Notes under the pieces: generated by a model
The model's input: only the letters and a program-made list of their open reading frames with translations
The model's database searches: none
What the model was told of the DNA's origin: nothing
Assembly (NCBI RefSeq): GCF_031455095.1
Contig: NZ_JAVDSB010000002.1
Location: 620,001-684,000, forward strand
DNA length: 64,000 nucleotides
Reading direction: 5' to 3'
DNA from: Paenibacillus_E qinlingensis_A
GTDB lineage: Bacteria; Bacillota; Bacilli; Paenibacillales; NBRC-103111
Made by a program: the position numbers and the translations under genes
Shown: positions 45,852 to 54,791 of the stretch, one piece after another
Numbering within the stretch: position 1 is the stretch's first letter
Layout: the number at the start of each line of letters is the position of its first letter

Positions 45852-45967
45852 GAATAACCTCCCAAGTTTGTATATCTATATTTTGAAGCGTCAAACCCTT
45901 TGTCAATTTTTACTAGTATGCTACCCTCGACTTCATAATATCTATGCGCAAAAGCAAAAATAAACAG

Positions 45968-46012
45968 AAAAGTGCCCTTGATAGAAGAAATCTTCTAATC
46001 AAGAGCACTTTT
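45968..46012 (-). terminator. Rho-independent terminator
   Basis: AAAAGTGCCCTTGAT pairs with ATCAAGAGCACTTTT (one mismatch), flanked by A and T runs. It ends the DUF2294 gene. Confidence 0.8.
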
Positions 46013-46098
46013 CATCGTAAACAATGTAAAGAGACATCTACGGATATACATGCGGTTTCCACTTAAGATAGATCAAAAGTGAAACACCGTGGTCTAAG

Positions 46099-46446
46099 CT
46101 ATTCGGTTTGTTTAAGAATGATGTTCGTAATTGCCCATTGCGTTGGCGGATCATAATCTCTTAACACCGCATCCATCGATAATCCCATCTCTTGTTCCAG
46201 CTTCTCGCGGATTCTCTTCTTATATATCGAAGACATATAGAAATCCACTTCGTGTTTCAAAGTTGGCGCCTCGCCTTCAAGCGCGGTAGAACGGGGGGAA
46301 CGACGATGCTTTGCATGAAAAGTAATGATATTCTGATCCAACGATACCCTCAGTAAAGTGGTTCCAAAGCCGAACAATTCTTTAGAAATCTCGTTATATA
46401 GGTGACACAGCTTCTTCTTGTACTCATTAGAATCTGATTGGGACAT
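46099..46446 (-). CDS. DUF2294-like protein
   Basis: The 115-residue soluble protein matches my memory of the DUF2294 family (YNEISKELFGFGTTLLRV near the start, HKRRSP-like middle, AVLRDYDPPTQWAI at the end). The start at 46446 has GAAGGTG upstream; a longer frame to 46461 is less likely. Function is unknown. It is a single gene with its own terminator. Confidence 0.75.
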   Translation of the reverse strand: MSQSDSNEYKKKLCHLYNEISKELFGFGTTLLRVSLDQNIITFHAKHRRSPRSTALEGEAPTLKHEVDFYMSSIYKKRIREKLEQEMGLSMDAVLRDYDPPTQWAITNIILKQTE

Positions 46447-46461
46447 TGTAATCACCTTCAA

Positions 46462-46658
46462 GAACGATTATTGACTTTTATGCTTTCAAATCTATCTTAA
46501 TAATACATAGGATTACTGAATTAATCAAGCCAATCGTTCGCCTTTTTATCTAAATTGACTAATTACAAAGAGTACATCACTTAGAAATATGCCGATTTCC
46601 CGAAATATCTCTCATGCTTTGTAAGAATTAATTAATAGACAACTTCATTGTAACGCTC
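46462..46658. other. Intergenic region, nothing recognised
   Basis: AT-rich sequence upstream of the DUF2294 gene; it presumably holds its promoter. No repeats or open frames of note. Confidence 0.5.
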
Positions 46659-46811
46659 TCACGACAAGCGCAGGCATTTGACCTTAAAGTCCCGCAATCT
46701 AATTCTGGCTGCCGTCATAGCCTTTTCAAACCGCGTCTTTGAAGAAGCTGAACCGATGTGAGGCAGTGTGACGACATGAGGCATCTTGAGCAGAGAATTG
46801 TCCGAATCCAC
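46659..46811 (-). pseudogene. D-2-hydroxyacid dehydrogenase, C-terminal fragment
   Basis: About 50 codons encode NSLLKMPHVVTLPHIGSASS, the conserved C-terminal part of D-isomer 2-hydroxyacid dehydrogenases including the catalytic His in PHIGSA. The rest of the gene is missing. It lies in a stretch of unrelated gene fragments. Confidence 0.7.
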
Positions 46812-46858
46812 CGTCCCGGTAGTTCTTTCAAAACTTTACTGTCTCTAGTGTCGAAAAA

Positions 46859-46881
46859 CCCATACAGCACTCATGTATGGG
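46859..46881 (-). terminator. Rho-independent terminator
   Basis: CCCATAC and GTATGGG form the stem, with TTTTT following on the minus strand. It ends the LuxR-type fragment. Confidence 0.75.
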
Positions 46882-46908
46882 CGCTATATATCTTTGTAGT
46901 TGGTCCTA

Positions 46909-47088
46909 TTAGGGCAGCAATCTCAACTCTTTCATGCGAGCAACCGTTTGTACACGTCGTTTTATTCCAAGCTTACCGTAGATATGATTTATATACCCCT
47001 TAACCGTGCCCTCGGTTAATCCGAACCGATCGGCAATTTCTTTATTGGACAACCCTTCCACGACTGCTAATACAATTTCTAGTTCCAT
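46909..47088 (-). pseudogene. LuxR/NarL-type response regulator, HTH-domain fragment
   Basis: About 60 codons give the C-terminal LuxR helix-turn-helix: VVEGLSNKEIADRFGLTEGT, then VKGYINHIYGKLGIKRRVQT. The receiver domain is absent. A kinase fragment lies directly upstream, so a two-component pair has decayed here. Confidence 0.75.
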
Positions 47089-47103
47089 TGGTCAACGGTT
47101 CAA

Positions 47104-47310
47104 TCAGCGGTTCGTTGTTGAATAACTCTCCTGTTTCGGAACATGGTCAGCAAACATCAGCACTTGATCTGAAGTCATCCCTGCTCCTGTGTCACTCACG
47201 GAAACAATCATTTTATCATTGTCAGTCGCTGCATGTACAAGGATGTGTCCACCCGAATCTGTAAATTTAATCGCATTGGAAAGCAGATTCCTAATAATAA
47301 GATCAAGCAT
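47104..47310 (-). pseudogene. Histidine kinase ATPase-domain fragment
   Basis: The frame holds the N box (NLLSNAIKF) and G1 box (DTGAGM) of a HATPase_c domain over about 55 codons, then unrelated codons. The sensor, dimerisation and remaining ATPase parts are missing. Confidence 0.75.
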
Positions 47311-47334
47311 TTCTTTATCTGCATAAACAAATGA

Positions 47335-47434
47335 ATCGCTTTGATCAATCCAATCGTCCCGATTAAAATGAGATCCTCAAGATCTTCACCTGTGTTGTCG
47401 AATTTTTGAGGATATGAAAACGAAGCATGGTAAA
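47335..47434 (-). pseudogene. Sigma-K-like gene fragment 2
   Basis: The minus strand encodes FDNTGEDLEDLILIGTIGL and IKAI, matching region 2 of sigma-K/sigma-E, preceded by RFHILK with a one-base indel. Its first part is closely similar to the fragments at 12361-12430 and 57734-57770. Confidence 0.7.
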
Positions 47435-47461
47435 TTACCTTTGATGTTCAATAAAAAAGAA

Positions 47462-47486
47462 GAGCAAGCCGTCAGGCGTGCTCTTT
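47462..47486 (-). terminator. Hairpin after the aldo/keto reductase gene
   Basis: GAGCA and TGCTC enclose GCCTGACGGC on the minus strand, followed by TTTTTTATTG. It follows an array element directly, as at 5975 and 7365. Confidence 0.65.
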
Positions 47487-47507
47487 AACTATCGTTCCTT
47501 CGTTAAC
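47483..47507 (-). repeat. Cassette-like conserved element, copy 8, containing a stop codon
   Basis: The minus strand begins GTTAACGAAGGAACGATAG. The TAA of the aldo/keto reductase gene (47503-47505) is part of it. Confidence 0.6.
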
Positions 47508-48360
47508 TTAATCCGTCGAATGGGAAGTTAAGCTCTATCTGTTCAAGATCTTCTTTTTCTAACTCCCAGTTCAATGCATTTAGATTATCTATAATGTGTT
47601 CCTTATTCGACGCTTTGGGGATAGAAACTAATCCTTCTCGCCTTAACACCCAATTTAATGCCACTTGATGAGCAGTCTTACTGTATTTTCCCCCTATTGA
47701 ATCTAATACATTTCGCTCCTGTGATCCGATCCTAGGGAAACCCTTCATACCAAATACACCAGGTGCATATCCAAATGGTGAATATCCCATAATCGTAAGC
47801 CCATTCTCCTTAGCAAAGGGTAAAACGTCACTTTCAATACTTCTATCATTTAAATGGTATCCAACTTGATTACAAACCAATGGTACTTTACCTAAATGGA
47901 ATTGGGCCCGTTCCATTAGATTAATTGAGAAATTACTCACCCCAACATATTTAACAAACCCCTTGTTCACTAGTTCAACCATTGCCCCCATTGTTTCCGA
48001 AACATCGTACTGATCACTCGGCCAGTGCTGTAAATACAAATCAATATGACTTGTCTTTAAACGATCTAGACTTGCCTCAACAGCACTTAGAACACCTTTA
48101 TAGGAACAATTTTTAGCAGAAACCTTCGTCACAAGGAAGACTTCTTTTCTTATGTCTTGTATTGCTTTACCTACAACTTTTTCTGCTCCGCCATTAGCAT
48201 ATTCTTCAGCAGTATCAATTAACTTTAGCCCATTTGCTATACCGAAACGTAAGGCTTCAATTTCTTCTAACTCCCGCTCTTTATCTTCACCAAATTTCCA
48301 GGTACCTTGGCCTATAACGGGAATACTTATCCCCGTTTTGCCCAGCTCACGAAATAGCAT
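47503..48360 (-). CDS. Aldo/keto reductase
   Basis: The 285-residue NAD(P)H-dependent oxidoreductase has an AKR barrel: GQGTWKFG at the N-terminus, LIDTAEEYANG with catalytic Asp and Tyr, LVTKVSAKN with the catalytic Lys, the LYLQHWP His motif and a C-terminal SIPKASNKEHIIDN cofactor motif. The start at 48360 has AAGGAGGA upstream. The substrate is unknown. It sits with the lipoprotein gene in a cassette-like pair, each ending in an array element. Confidence 0.9.
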   Translation of the reverse strand: MLFRELGKTGISIPVIGQGTWKFGEDKERELEEIEALRFGIANGLKLIDTAEEYANGGAEKVVGKAIQDIRKEVFLVTKVSAKNCSYKGVLSAVEASLDRLKTSHIDLYLQHWPSDQYDVSETMGAMVELVNKGFVKYVGVSNFSINLMERAQFHLGKVPLVCNQVGYHLNDRSIESDVLPFAKENGLTIMGYSPFGYAPGVFGMKGFPRIGSQERNVLDSIGGKYSKTAHQVALNWVLRREGLVSIPKASNKEHIIDNLNALNWELEKEDLEQIELNFPFDGLS

Positions 48361-48395
48361 AACATTCCTCCTTAGAACAATAAATATTGCCAGCA

Positions 48396-48423
48396 TTATC
48401 GATAGCTGTTCGCCTACGTTATC
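48396..48423 (-). repeat. Cassette-like conserved element, copy 9, containing a stop codon
   Basis: The minus strand begins GATAACGTAGGCGAACAGC and ends CGATAA. The TAA of the lipoprotein gene (48419-48421) is part of it. It is slightly longer than other copies. Confidence 0.5.
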
Positions 48424-48967
48424 TAAGTGTAATTTTAACAATGGGCCCGTCTTTGGTATCTGAAATAAATGTTAAATATAAATTTTCCTTAACCTTATAA
48501 ATTTGATTCCATGCAGGACCATATGCTTCATCATTAAACTCTTGATCAGGTTTTCCAAACATTTTCCTAACATCATCAGTCGTCCCCTGCCATCCTAGGG
48601 TAGTTGGTTTGGCTGATATCGTCTGAACTTTTGCATTTTCTTCAAGTTCATTTAGTAATTTAATGGCTTTCTCACCATAAACTTCGAATTCCAACGCGTA
48701 CCCTTCATATGCTAAACGATACCCGAATTCAGATCGCCCAGCACTTAAAGGAGTAGAAAGTTTCTTAAGTGTTTCATTTTTCGTGGTCCCAAGTGGAACT
48801 TCAACTCCTTTAAGTTTACCCTCCATCGCTAGCTTCCATATTTCATTCTGTGTTCTGTCTATTTTTTGTTGATCGTCACTACACCCCATCACAATAATAC
48901 ATATTAAACTCATAACAATTGTGAATACAAATAACCTGAAGAGAATCTGATTAGATTTTTTCGTCAT
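48419..48967 (-). CDS. Lipoprotein, DUF4309/YjgB-like
   Basis: The 182-residue protein has a lipoprotein signal (hydrophobic core, lipobox IVMGC near residue 29). A globular part follows with two similar halves (VPLGTTKNETLKKLSTP and TLGWQGTTDDVRKMFGKP), as in DUF4309-type proteins. AGGAGG precedes the ATG. Function is unknown. It is a single-gene cassette whose stop codon lies in an array element. Confidence 0.65.
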   Translation of the reverse strand: MTKKSNQILFRLFVFTIVMSLICIIVMGCSDDQQKIDRTQNEIWKLAMEGKLKGVEVPLGTTKNETLKKLSTPLSAGRSEFGYRLAYEGYALEFEVYGEKAIKLLNELEENAKVQTISAKPTTLGWQGTTDDVRKMFGKPDQEFNDEAYGPAWNQIYKVKENLYLTFISDTKDGPIVKITLR

Positions 48968-49187
48968 TAATCTACCTCCTGAAAATTAGACGTTTCAAGA
49001 GGCATTTTTGTTCCATTATTTAACAAAATATCCACCCTAATTATTCCACTAAACTCCCTCTAGGAGGAATCGTTTTACGCTCTGGTTTGCACTTATGGAT
49101 CTCCACAAGGTCAACCTTGCCCTGTCTCACAGAATCTACGCTCCCACACTCCTTTCTTTTAACCTGTCCATGATGTGGAGGTAGCAT
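48968..49187. other. Short intergenic region, no gene called
   Basis: A minus-strand frame of about 25 codons ends near 49031 but has no recognised family. The plus-strand end carries the GGAGG site of the next gene. Confidence 0.4.
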
Positions 49188-50588
49188 ATGCTGCCAATTC
49201 ATAATGATGAGAATATTTACTCTTATCGCGGTTTAACGAGTTTACATGTAGCTTTTGGAGATTTGTACCACTACAGCAACTGGACCAGCGACCAAATCTA
49301 TAGCGATTTGAACAAAATCAAGCAGCCGATGATTCGCCCATCTGAGAATGTAACCGTTAACTCGCGTAATGATTCCATGCTGACCATGCTTTTCCCGATC
49401 AAGCCGAACAGCCCCTACCCGACGGCTACAGTCGTCTACATGGTGAATGAGACCAAGCTAACTGGTCTTATGGACACCATATTAGGCAACTTTTCTGGCA
49501 GCAGCTACATTTTCAATCAGGATGGTCAGCTTCTTACCTCCAATAATCATGGCAACGCTCTTCCGGGAGAGGCCGTGGGATCTTTGGCCTCACTAAAGCC
49601 CGGTATACATAGCTTGAAGCTGGATGGTGTAGAACACTCTGTAGTTTCTGTAAAATCCGAAGAGAACAATTGGAATTATGTAACTGCGATACCTAGCCAT
49701 CAATTTTTCAGCAAAGTGGTCCATATCCAGACCTTATTTCTTCTTGTGTTCTGTATCACGGTCTTATTCGGAATTATCGTAGCCATGATCCTGGCCAAGC
49801 GGCAATATCACCCCATTAGGGATTTAATCGAATTCACGAAGCTGAAGAGCGCCAATCACGACATGACGACACGAAATGAATGGGATTGGATCAAGCACAC
49901 GATTCAAGATTACAGCGCACGAATCGACACGCAAGAGCCATTCGTTCGGAACCAGTGCTTACTGCTATTGTTCAAGCACGGTAAACCGGATGATCCAGAG
50001 ATTGAACGCATGGTCGCAAGCGCCGGACTGGAATACCCGCAAGGACAAGGGTTATACGTCTCCCTCATCCTTGCCTGGGATGACAACCACGAAGGCGGGG
50101 AATCATCGAATATTCGGCAGCATCTGCAGGACATGTTCAACGAATTGGAGTTTCCGAGTCTTCAAGCCCGCATATACGGCGTAGAATTCTCGACGAAGGA
50201 CCAACTAGCCTTGCTCGTCTCCGTCCGTGCAGATGCTCAGGAGCCTGCTCAGAAGCGGATAGAAGAAGTTGTCGAAGCAATCAAAGACATGATCAACAAC
50301 AACGTCTATATTAAACCTTATATCGGTGTCGGAATGCCATATCCAGATCTCGCCTCGATCAACCAATCGTTTATCGAAGCGGCCACGGCGATAGATAACC
50401 GGATACTGGGGTCCAACGGTCGGGTGACTTACTTCGAGCAATTACAGGACATGATCGCATCGACTTCTTCCGAAGCGTACTGGCTGCCGAAGAAGTCGAT
50501 GCTCAAGTTGGAGCAAAGCTTGAAGCAGGGGAACGAAACGGTTGCCAATCAGGTAATCCTTGATCTGATTGCCGAGATCAATGATTAG
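49188..50588 (+). pseudogene. AraC-type membrane regulator lacking both ends
   Basis: The 466-codon frame matches the middle of large YtdP-type regulators: most of an extracellular Cache domain (1-180), one membrane segment (about 182-205) and a cytoplasmic linker. Intact proteins have about 750 residues with an N-terminal membrane segment and a C-terminal AraC HTH; both are missing, and the frame stops at 50588 before the HTH. Oddly, GGAGG lies well placed before ATG 49188, so a product may still be made. It would have the wrong topology and no DNA-binding part. Confidence 0.75.
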
Positions 50589-50614
50589 GGCAAGTCAATT
50601 TCTTCGCTCTCACC

Positions 50615-50835
50615 TTACAATCCGGTAATATCCATCAACATACCCCTGAAAATATTTTTTATTCCCACGCTGCCATCTTCATTTTTGTACCCCTCGAATG
50701 TATTGCCTTCCAAAGGAGTAACTAATTCTTGAACTCGGTTTGCGATTGGCAAATTTTCCATTCCAGGTGGATCCGGCATTTTTACCAGAAGCTCGTCAAT
50801 GTAACCGGCTTTTGCAAAGTTGAAGCCCGCTTGTT
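50615..50835 (-). pseudogene. Unidentified gene, C-terminal fragment
   Basis: About 74 minus-strand codons without stops encode MPDPPGMENLPIANRVQELV, then LEGNTFEGYKNEDGS and a stop at 50615. The composition is protein-like, but there is no start and I do not recognise the family. It is probably the end of a deleted gene. Confidence 0.45.
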
Positions 50836-50894
50836 GCTAAAGTACTAAGCACTCTATTAAAATTATCCAAGCTTATTAACTAAACAAAACACGC

Positions 50895-50940
50895 AAAGGC
50901 CCCATGTCCCCCGTTATTAAACAGGGACATGGGGCCTTTT
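50895..50940 (-). terminator. Strong bidirectional terminator
   Basis: AAAGGCCCCATGTCCC pairs with GGGACATGGGGCCTTT. It ends the two-component operon at 50986. Confidence 0.85.
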
Positions 50941-50985
50941 GAATTATCGTCAGTATGAATTGAGAATAATGAACTCTTTCTCACT

Positions 50986-52029
50986 TTAAGATTGCCACTT
51001 ATTCTGGCGATATTCTGTGGGCGTAAATCCCATATAGCGTTTAAACATCTTAGAAAAATGAACATAATCTGAAAATCCAACGGAAGCACTAATTTCATAA
51101 ACTTTATTTGCTGACTCATAAAGCAGCTCTGCTGCTTTGTCCATTCTAAATTTAATCAAATATTGGCTGAACGGTATGCCATATTCCGACTTAAACATAT
51201 AACTGAAATTAGCTGGCTTCAGCTCCAGGTGTTGAGCAATTTTCGTTAACGAAAGATCAATATCACCAAAATGCTGTTCTACATAGGCAATTGCTGCTTG
51301 ATTTACTTTACCGTATCCCCAATTCCTTTTCTCTCGAATTGTTTTCATGGTGGCATAGATATAGGCAATGAATGTATCAAAGCGATCTACGATCTTGTCG
51401 AAAACGCGAGGAATTGGTAATTCTTGCCCCGCAACTGAGCGAAATTCGTCTTCCAATAAGGCGATATAACCTTTTAGTTTCCTACCCAAATCATAGGAAG
51501 ACAATTTATCTTCCATAAGCTTATGCTGTAGTGAATTCAGATTCCTATTAATCTCCTGATCCCGAAGATTCCACAAATCATTAGCTAGCTGTTTGGCACT
51601 TGTCTTGAAAGACCATAATTGTTCTTTATTATCATGAACGATGCGTACTTTCTCTTGTTGTATTTTAACTTGTAATGCAGTTAAGGTTGGCATCAAATTA
51701 TCTTCATTGATTGGTTTTATTAAATAATCAGATGCGCCGGCGCGCATCGCTTGTTGAGCATATTCAAATTCCCCATAACCAGAAACAACAATGACTGAAG
51801 AAGAAATCCCTTCATGCCTAAGAGCTAACATAAAGGTTAGTCCGTCCATCACTGGCATGCGAATATCCGTAATAATGATATCTGGCAAATGCAATCTGGC
51901 CAATGCCATGGCCTGTTGTCCGTCTTCTGCCTCCCCGACAATCTTAAAGCCCCGTGCTTCGGATTCCATAAGTGCAATTAGCCCCATTCTTACAATAGGT
52001 TCATCTTCGACAACAACGACCGTCAACAT
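50986..52029 (-). CDS. YesN-type response regulator (receiver + AraC HTH)
   Basis: The 347-residue regulator has a receiver domain (1-120) with phosphorylation site Asp in IIITDIRMPVMDG. A middle region and a C-terminal AraC helix-turn-helix follow (about 245-345, LSLTKIAQHLELKPANFSYM and FSKMFKRYMGFTPTEYR). It should activate the sugar-transport operon upstream when phosphorylated by the kinase encoded six bases before it. Confidence 0.93.
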   Translation of the reverse strand: MLTVVVVEDEPIVRMGLIALMESEARGFKIVGEAEDGQQAMALARLHLPDIIITDIRMPVMDGLTFMLALRHEGISSSVIVVSGYGEFEYAQQAMRAGASDYLIKPINEDNLMPTLTALQVKIQQEKVRIVHDNKEQLWSFKTSAKQLANDLWNLRDQEINRNLNSLQHKLMEDKLSSYDLGRKLKGYIALLEDEFRSVAGQELPIPRVFDKIVDRFDTFIAYIYATMKTIREKRNWGYGKVNQAAIAYVEQHFGDIDLSLTKIAQHLELKPANFSYMFKSEYGIPFSQYLIKFRMDKAAELLYESANKVYEISASVGFSDYVHFSKMFKRYMGFTPTEYRQNKWQS

Positions 52030-52034
52030 ACAGA

Positions 52035-53819
52035 TTACTCCTTCCGATAGGGCATTTTAATCTCTACAATAGTTCCATTGCTTTCAGATTTCACAATGGA
52101 TAGACCGTAAGGTTTGCCAAACTCAAGTCTCAACCTGCTGTGTACATTCCACATACCGATACCCCCAAATGGAGCGCTCTTTAGCAGCATTTGTTCCTCC
52201 GACATACAAGCAAAAGCATCGTTATATGTCTGAACTAGATCGGATGGCATTCCTCTGCCTTTGTCTATAATCCAAAGCTTCACACCATCCTCATCGAAAC
52301 TAGCTCGAAGCCCAATATACTCAGGTTTTATCGAATAATTCTCGTAGCCATGAATAAAGGAATTCTCAACAATAGGCTGCACGGTTAGACGCAGTGTATG
52401 AATATCCTTCAAAAGCTCAAAGTTCAAATTCACGTCTACTTCTAAGCTTTGGTAGCGTTCCTTCTGTATGTAAATATAGTTAAACATGTGCTGGATTTCT
52501 TCACTAAGCGAAACTGTATCCACTGGATTGTCGATACTATATCGGAATATATCGGACAACCATACTGTCATTTGACTAATCGGTTTAACTTTAGCAATGA
52601 TCGCATAAGCATTTATAACTCCCAGCGTATTATATAGAAAATGAGGGTTGATTCTCGCTTGCAGCATTTGAATTTTGGATTCTTTCTGATAAACAGCCAT
52701 CTCTTTTTCTTTTAAATGGGAAATATGTATCATGTCAATCAAACGATTCAAATCTTCTAACATGAGATTAAAACCTCTGTTTAAACTCCCGATTTCATCT
52801 TTACGTAGTGGAGCACGTATGCTCAGGTCACCCATTTCTACTTTTTTCATTAAATTCATTAAGTGTGAGAGGGCACGAGTGATGGACAGAGAAAAGCTGA
52901 TAATAGTTAGAAATGCCAAAACGATCAGAAGCAAGACAACGCCTAGCGTTAAATTTCGAAAATAAATCAAATCTTCCATCAATTCCCGTAGCGGAACTTC
53001 CGACACGATTGTTAAGCCTGTTGATGTTGAACGGTTAAACACAACAATTGTCTTGCCTGCTCCTGACCCATTCGTAAAGTAAGGCAAGTTTATGTTTTCG
53101 AAACGATTCTTAAATTGTTCCTGTACAGGCTGTTGCCACTTTTGCGGTTCAGGATGGTACAAATACCGATTGTCCGAGTTCACTATCGAAATGATTCCGG
53201 TTTTTCCAAGTTGAGCTTGGTTACTAATGTTGGTCGTTCGATTCAAGGATAAATCAATGATTAAATAACCTGCTGTTATATAAGTTTCATTATCTATGAT
53301 TCTTCGAAAGATCGTAATAACCTCGGTACCGTCTCCCGTCGTATTGATGCCCAATATTCGAAAGTTGTCCTTGGCGTTCTCTGAAAATTCTTTTCTGTAC
53401 AGATCTACACGATCTGAAAAAGCTATATTACTATAATAAGGACCTTTAAGCGAAATAATAGATAGTCCATAGATATCATCTCGATTATATACCGTATTAG
53501 GAATGAGATCTGATCGGATATGTGAGCTTAAATCATAATAGTCATATTGATTTTTAGGGTCTATTTTGACAAACTGTTGTACGAGAGGATGGGCAAGCAG
53601 AGGGAGTGTAGCTTTTTTAATGTCAGAAAAGTAGACATCGAGATTATAATTCATTTGACGCATCAGTTGTTGACTGTTATTAATAGCATTATCCTCTATG
53701 GTTTTCATCGACCGATCGTACCAGAATTTACCAAGAACAAGAAAGGGCACACAGAAGAAGCCGAAGAAGAGCAGAACAAGCTTTAACTTAATCGTCATTG
53801 TCTTGATTCGCATATACAA
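52035..53819 (-). CDS. YesM-type sensor histidine kinase
   Basis: The 594-residue kinase has a membrane segment (about 12-30), an extracellular Cache-like sensor (35-285), a second segment (about 290-312), HAMP (about 315-365) and a His-kinase domain. The phospho-accepting His is in INPHFLYNTLG, and the ATP site includes NSFIHGYENY and DKGRGMPS. Length is normal. It senses an extracellular sugar signal or the loaded binding protein and acts on the adjacent response regulator. Confidence 0.93.
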   Translation of the reverse strand: MYMRIKTMTIKLKLVLLFFGFFCVPFLVLGKFWYDRSMKTIEDNAINNSQQLMRQMNYNLDVYFSDIKKATLPLLAHPLVQQFVKIDPKNQYDYYDLSSHIRSDLIPNTVYNRDDIYGLSIISLKGPYYSNIAFSDRVDLYRKEFSENAKDNFRILGINTTGDGTEVITIFRRIIDNETYITAGYLIIDLSLNRTTNISNQAQLGKTGIISIVNSDNRYLYHPEPQKWQQPVQEQFKNRFENINLPYFTNGSGAGKTIVVFNRSTSTGLTIVSEVPLRELMEDLIYFRNLTLGVVLLLIVLAFLTIISFSLSITRALSHLMNLMKKVEMGDLSIRAPLRKDEIGSLNRGFNLMLEDLNRLIDMIHISHLKEKEMAVYQKESKIQMLQARINPHFLYNTLGVINAYAIIAKVKPISQMTVWLSDIFRYSIDNPVDTVSLSEEIQHMFNYIYIQKERYQSLEVDVNLNFELLKDIHTLRLTVQPIVENSFIHGYENYSIKPEYIGLRASFDEDGVKLWIIDKGRGMPSDLVQTYNDAFACMSEEQMLLKSAPFGGIGMWNVHSRLRLEFGKPYGLSIVKSESNGTIVEIKMPYRKE

Positions 53820-53901
53820 TCGTTCCCCTTTTTCTTCTGACTGTGCTTCTGTGATGTATGTTATAAGTGTAGCTTATTTAGCTCAATCAGGAAACCCGTT
53901 G

Positions 53902-54771
53902 CTATTCTTTTACGGATCCCAGCATAGCACCTTTCACGAAATGTTTTTGAAGTAACGGATATACGATTAGAATTGGCATGGTTGCAACCAATACAATACC
54001 CGCTTTCATCATTTCGGGGGTAAACTGTGTGCTTAGCTGGAAATCGCTCATTCCGGTATTAGCACCATTGTCTACAATGAGATTTCGCAACAGAACCTGA
54101 AGCGGATACAACTCTCGTGTGCGAAGATAAATGGTTGCAGAAAAATAGGAGTTCCATTGACTGACGGTATGAAATAAGGTAATGGTAGCTAAAACGGGCA
54201 TAGATAAGGGCAATACGACTCGTGTGTAAATGCGCAATTCCCCACATCCATCCATTTTTGCCGCTTCAAACAGTTCTCCGGGAATTCCTTGAAAGAAAGT
54301 TCGGATGATTAGAACATAGAAAGCAGTCATTGCGCCTGGAATAATGAGTGACCATAACGAATTAATCATACCCAACCGCTTGACTAATAAGTAACTGGGT
54401 ATCAAGGGTACTGGAAATACGAATGTAACAACAATTAGCTTTAAAATAATTCTGCGCCCTGGCATCATCGGCTTCGTAAGTGTGTAAGCTAAGAGCGAAC
54501 AAAGAAGGAGCGTTACAAGTGTTCCAATAACCGTGATATACATGCTAACTCCCATAGCGCGCCATATCTCATCCAATGCAAAAATAGATCCATAGACATC
54601 GAACTGGATGCCTTTTGGCCAAAGTCCTACCAATTTGGCATTCGCGTACTCTGGGAGACTAAGCGACACAGCCAATAAATGAATGATCGGAGCAATCATG
54701 CTCAAACTGATTACAGTCAATACAACTGTATTTACAACTGAAAACCATTGAAAGGAACGAGCGATTTTCAG
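53902..54771 (-). CDS. ABC transporter permease (LplC/YtcP-like), possible CTG start
   Basis: The 290-residue permease has six spans, EAA loop FEAAKMDGCGELRIYTRVVL and end FVKGAMLGSVKE. The frame stays open beyond the TTG at 54720, and AGGAGG lies eight bases before an in-frame CTG at 54771. Starting there adds 17 residues (LKIARSFQWF...) that complete the usual basic N-terminus. If CTG is not used, TTG 54720 gives 272 residues without a good site. Confidence 0.85.
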   Translation of the reverse strand: MKIARSFQWFSVVNTVVLTVISLSMIAPIIHLLAVSLSLPEYANAKLVGLWPKGIQFDVYGSIFALDEIWRAMGVSMYITVIGTLVTLLLCSLLAYTLTKPMMPGRRIILKLIVVTFVFPVPLIPSYLLVKRLGMINSLWSLIIPGAMTAFYVLIIRTFFQGIPGELFEAAKMDGCGELRIYTRVVLPLSMPVLATITLFHTVSQWNSYFSATIYLRTRELYPLQVLLRNLIVDNGANTGMSDFQLSTQFTPEMMKAGIVLVATMPILIVYPLLQKHFVKGAMLGSVKE

Positions 54772-54791
54772 ATCTATCCCCTCCTGTTTAT

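Noticed and set aside
45852..45967. Purine riboswitch before the nucleoside salvage operon
   Set aside because: The conserved aptamer loops and the TATA...GGTTYRGAAGTTTCTACC-type core are not present in the leader.
50880..51119. Minus-strand frame overlapping the end of the response-regulator gene
   Set aside because: It overlaps both the true gene and the strong terminator and has no start signal.
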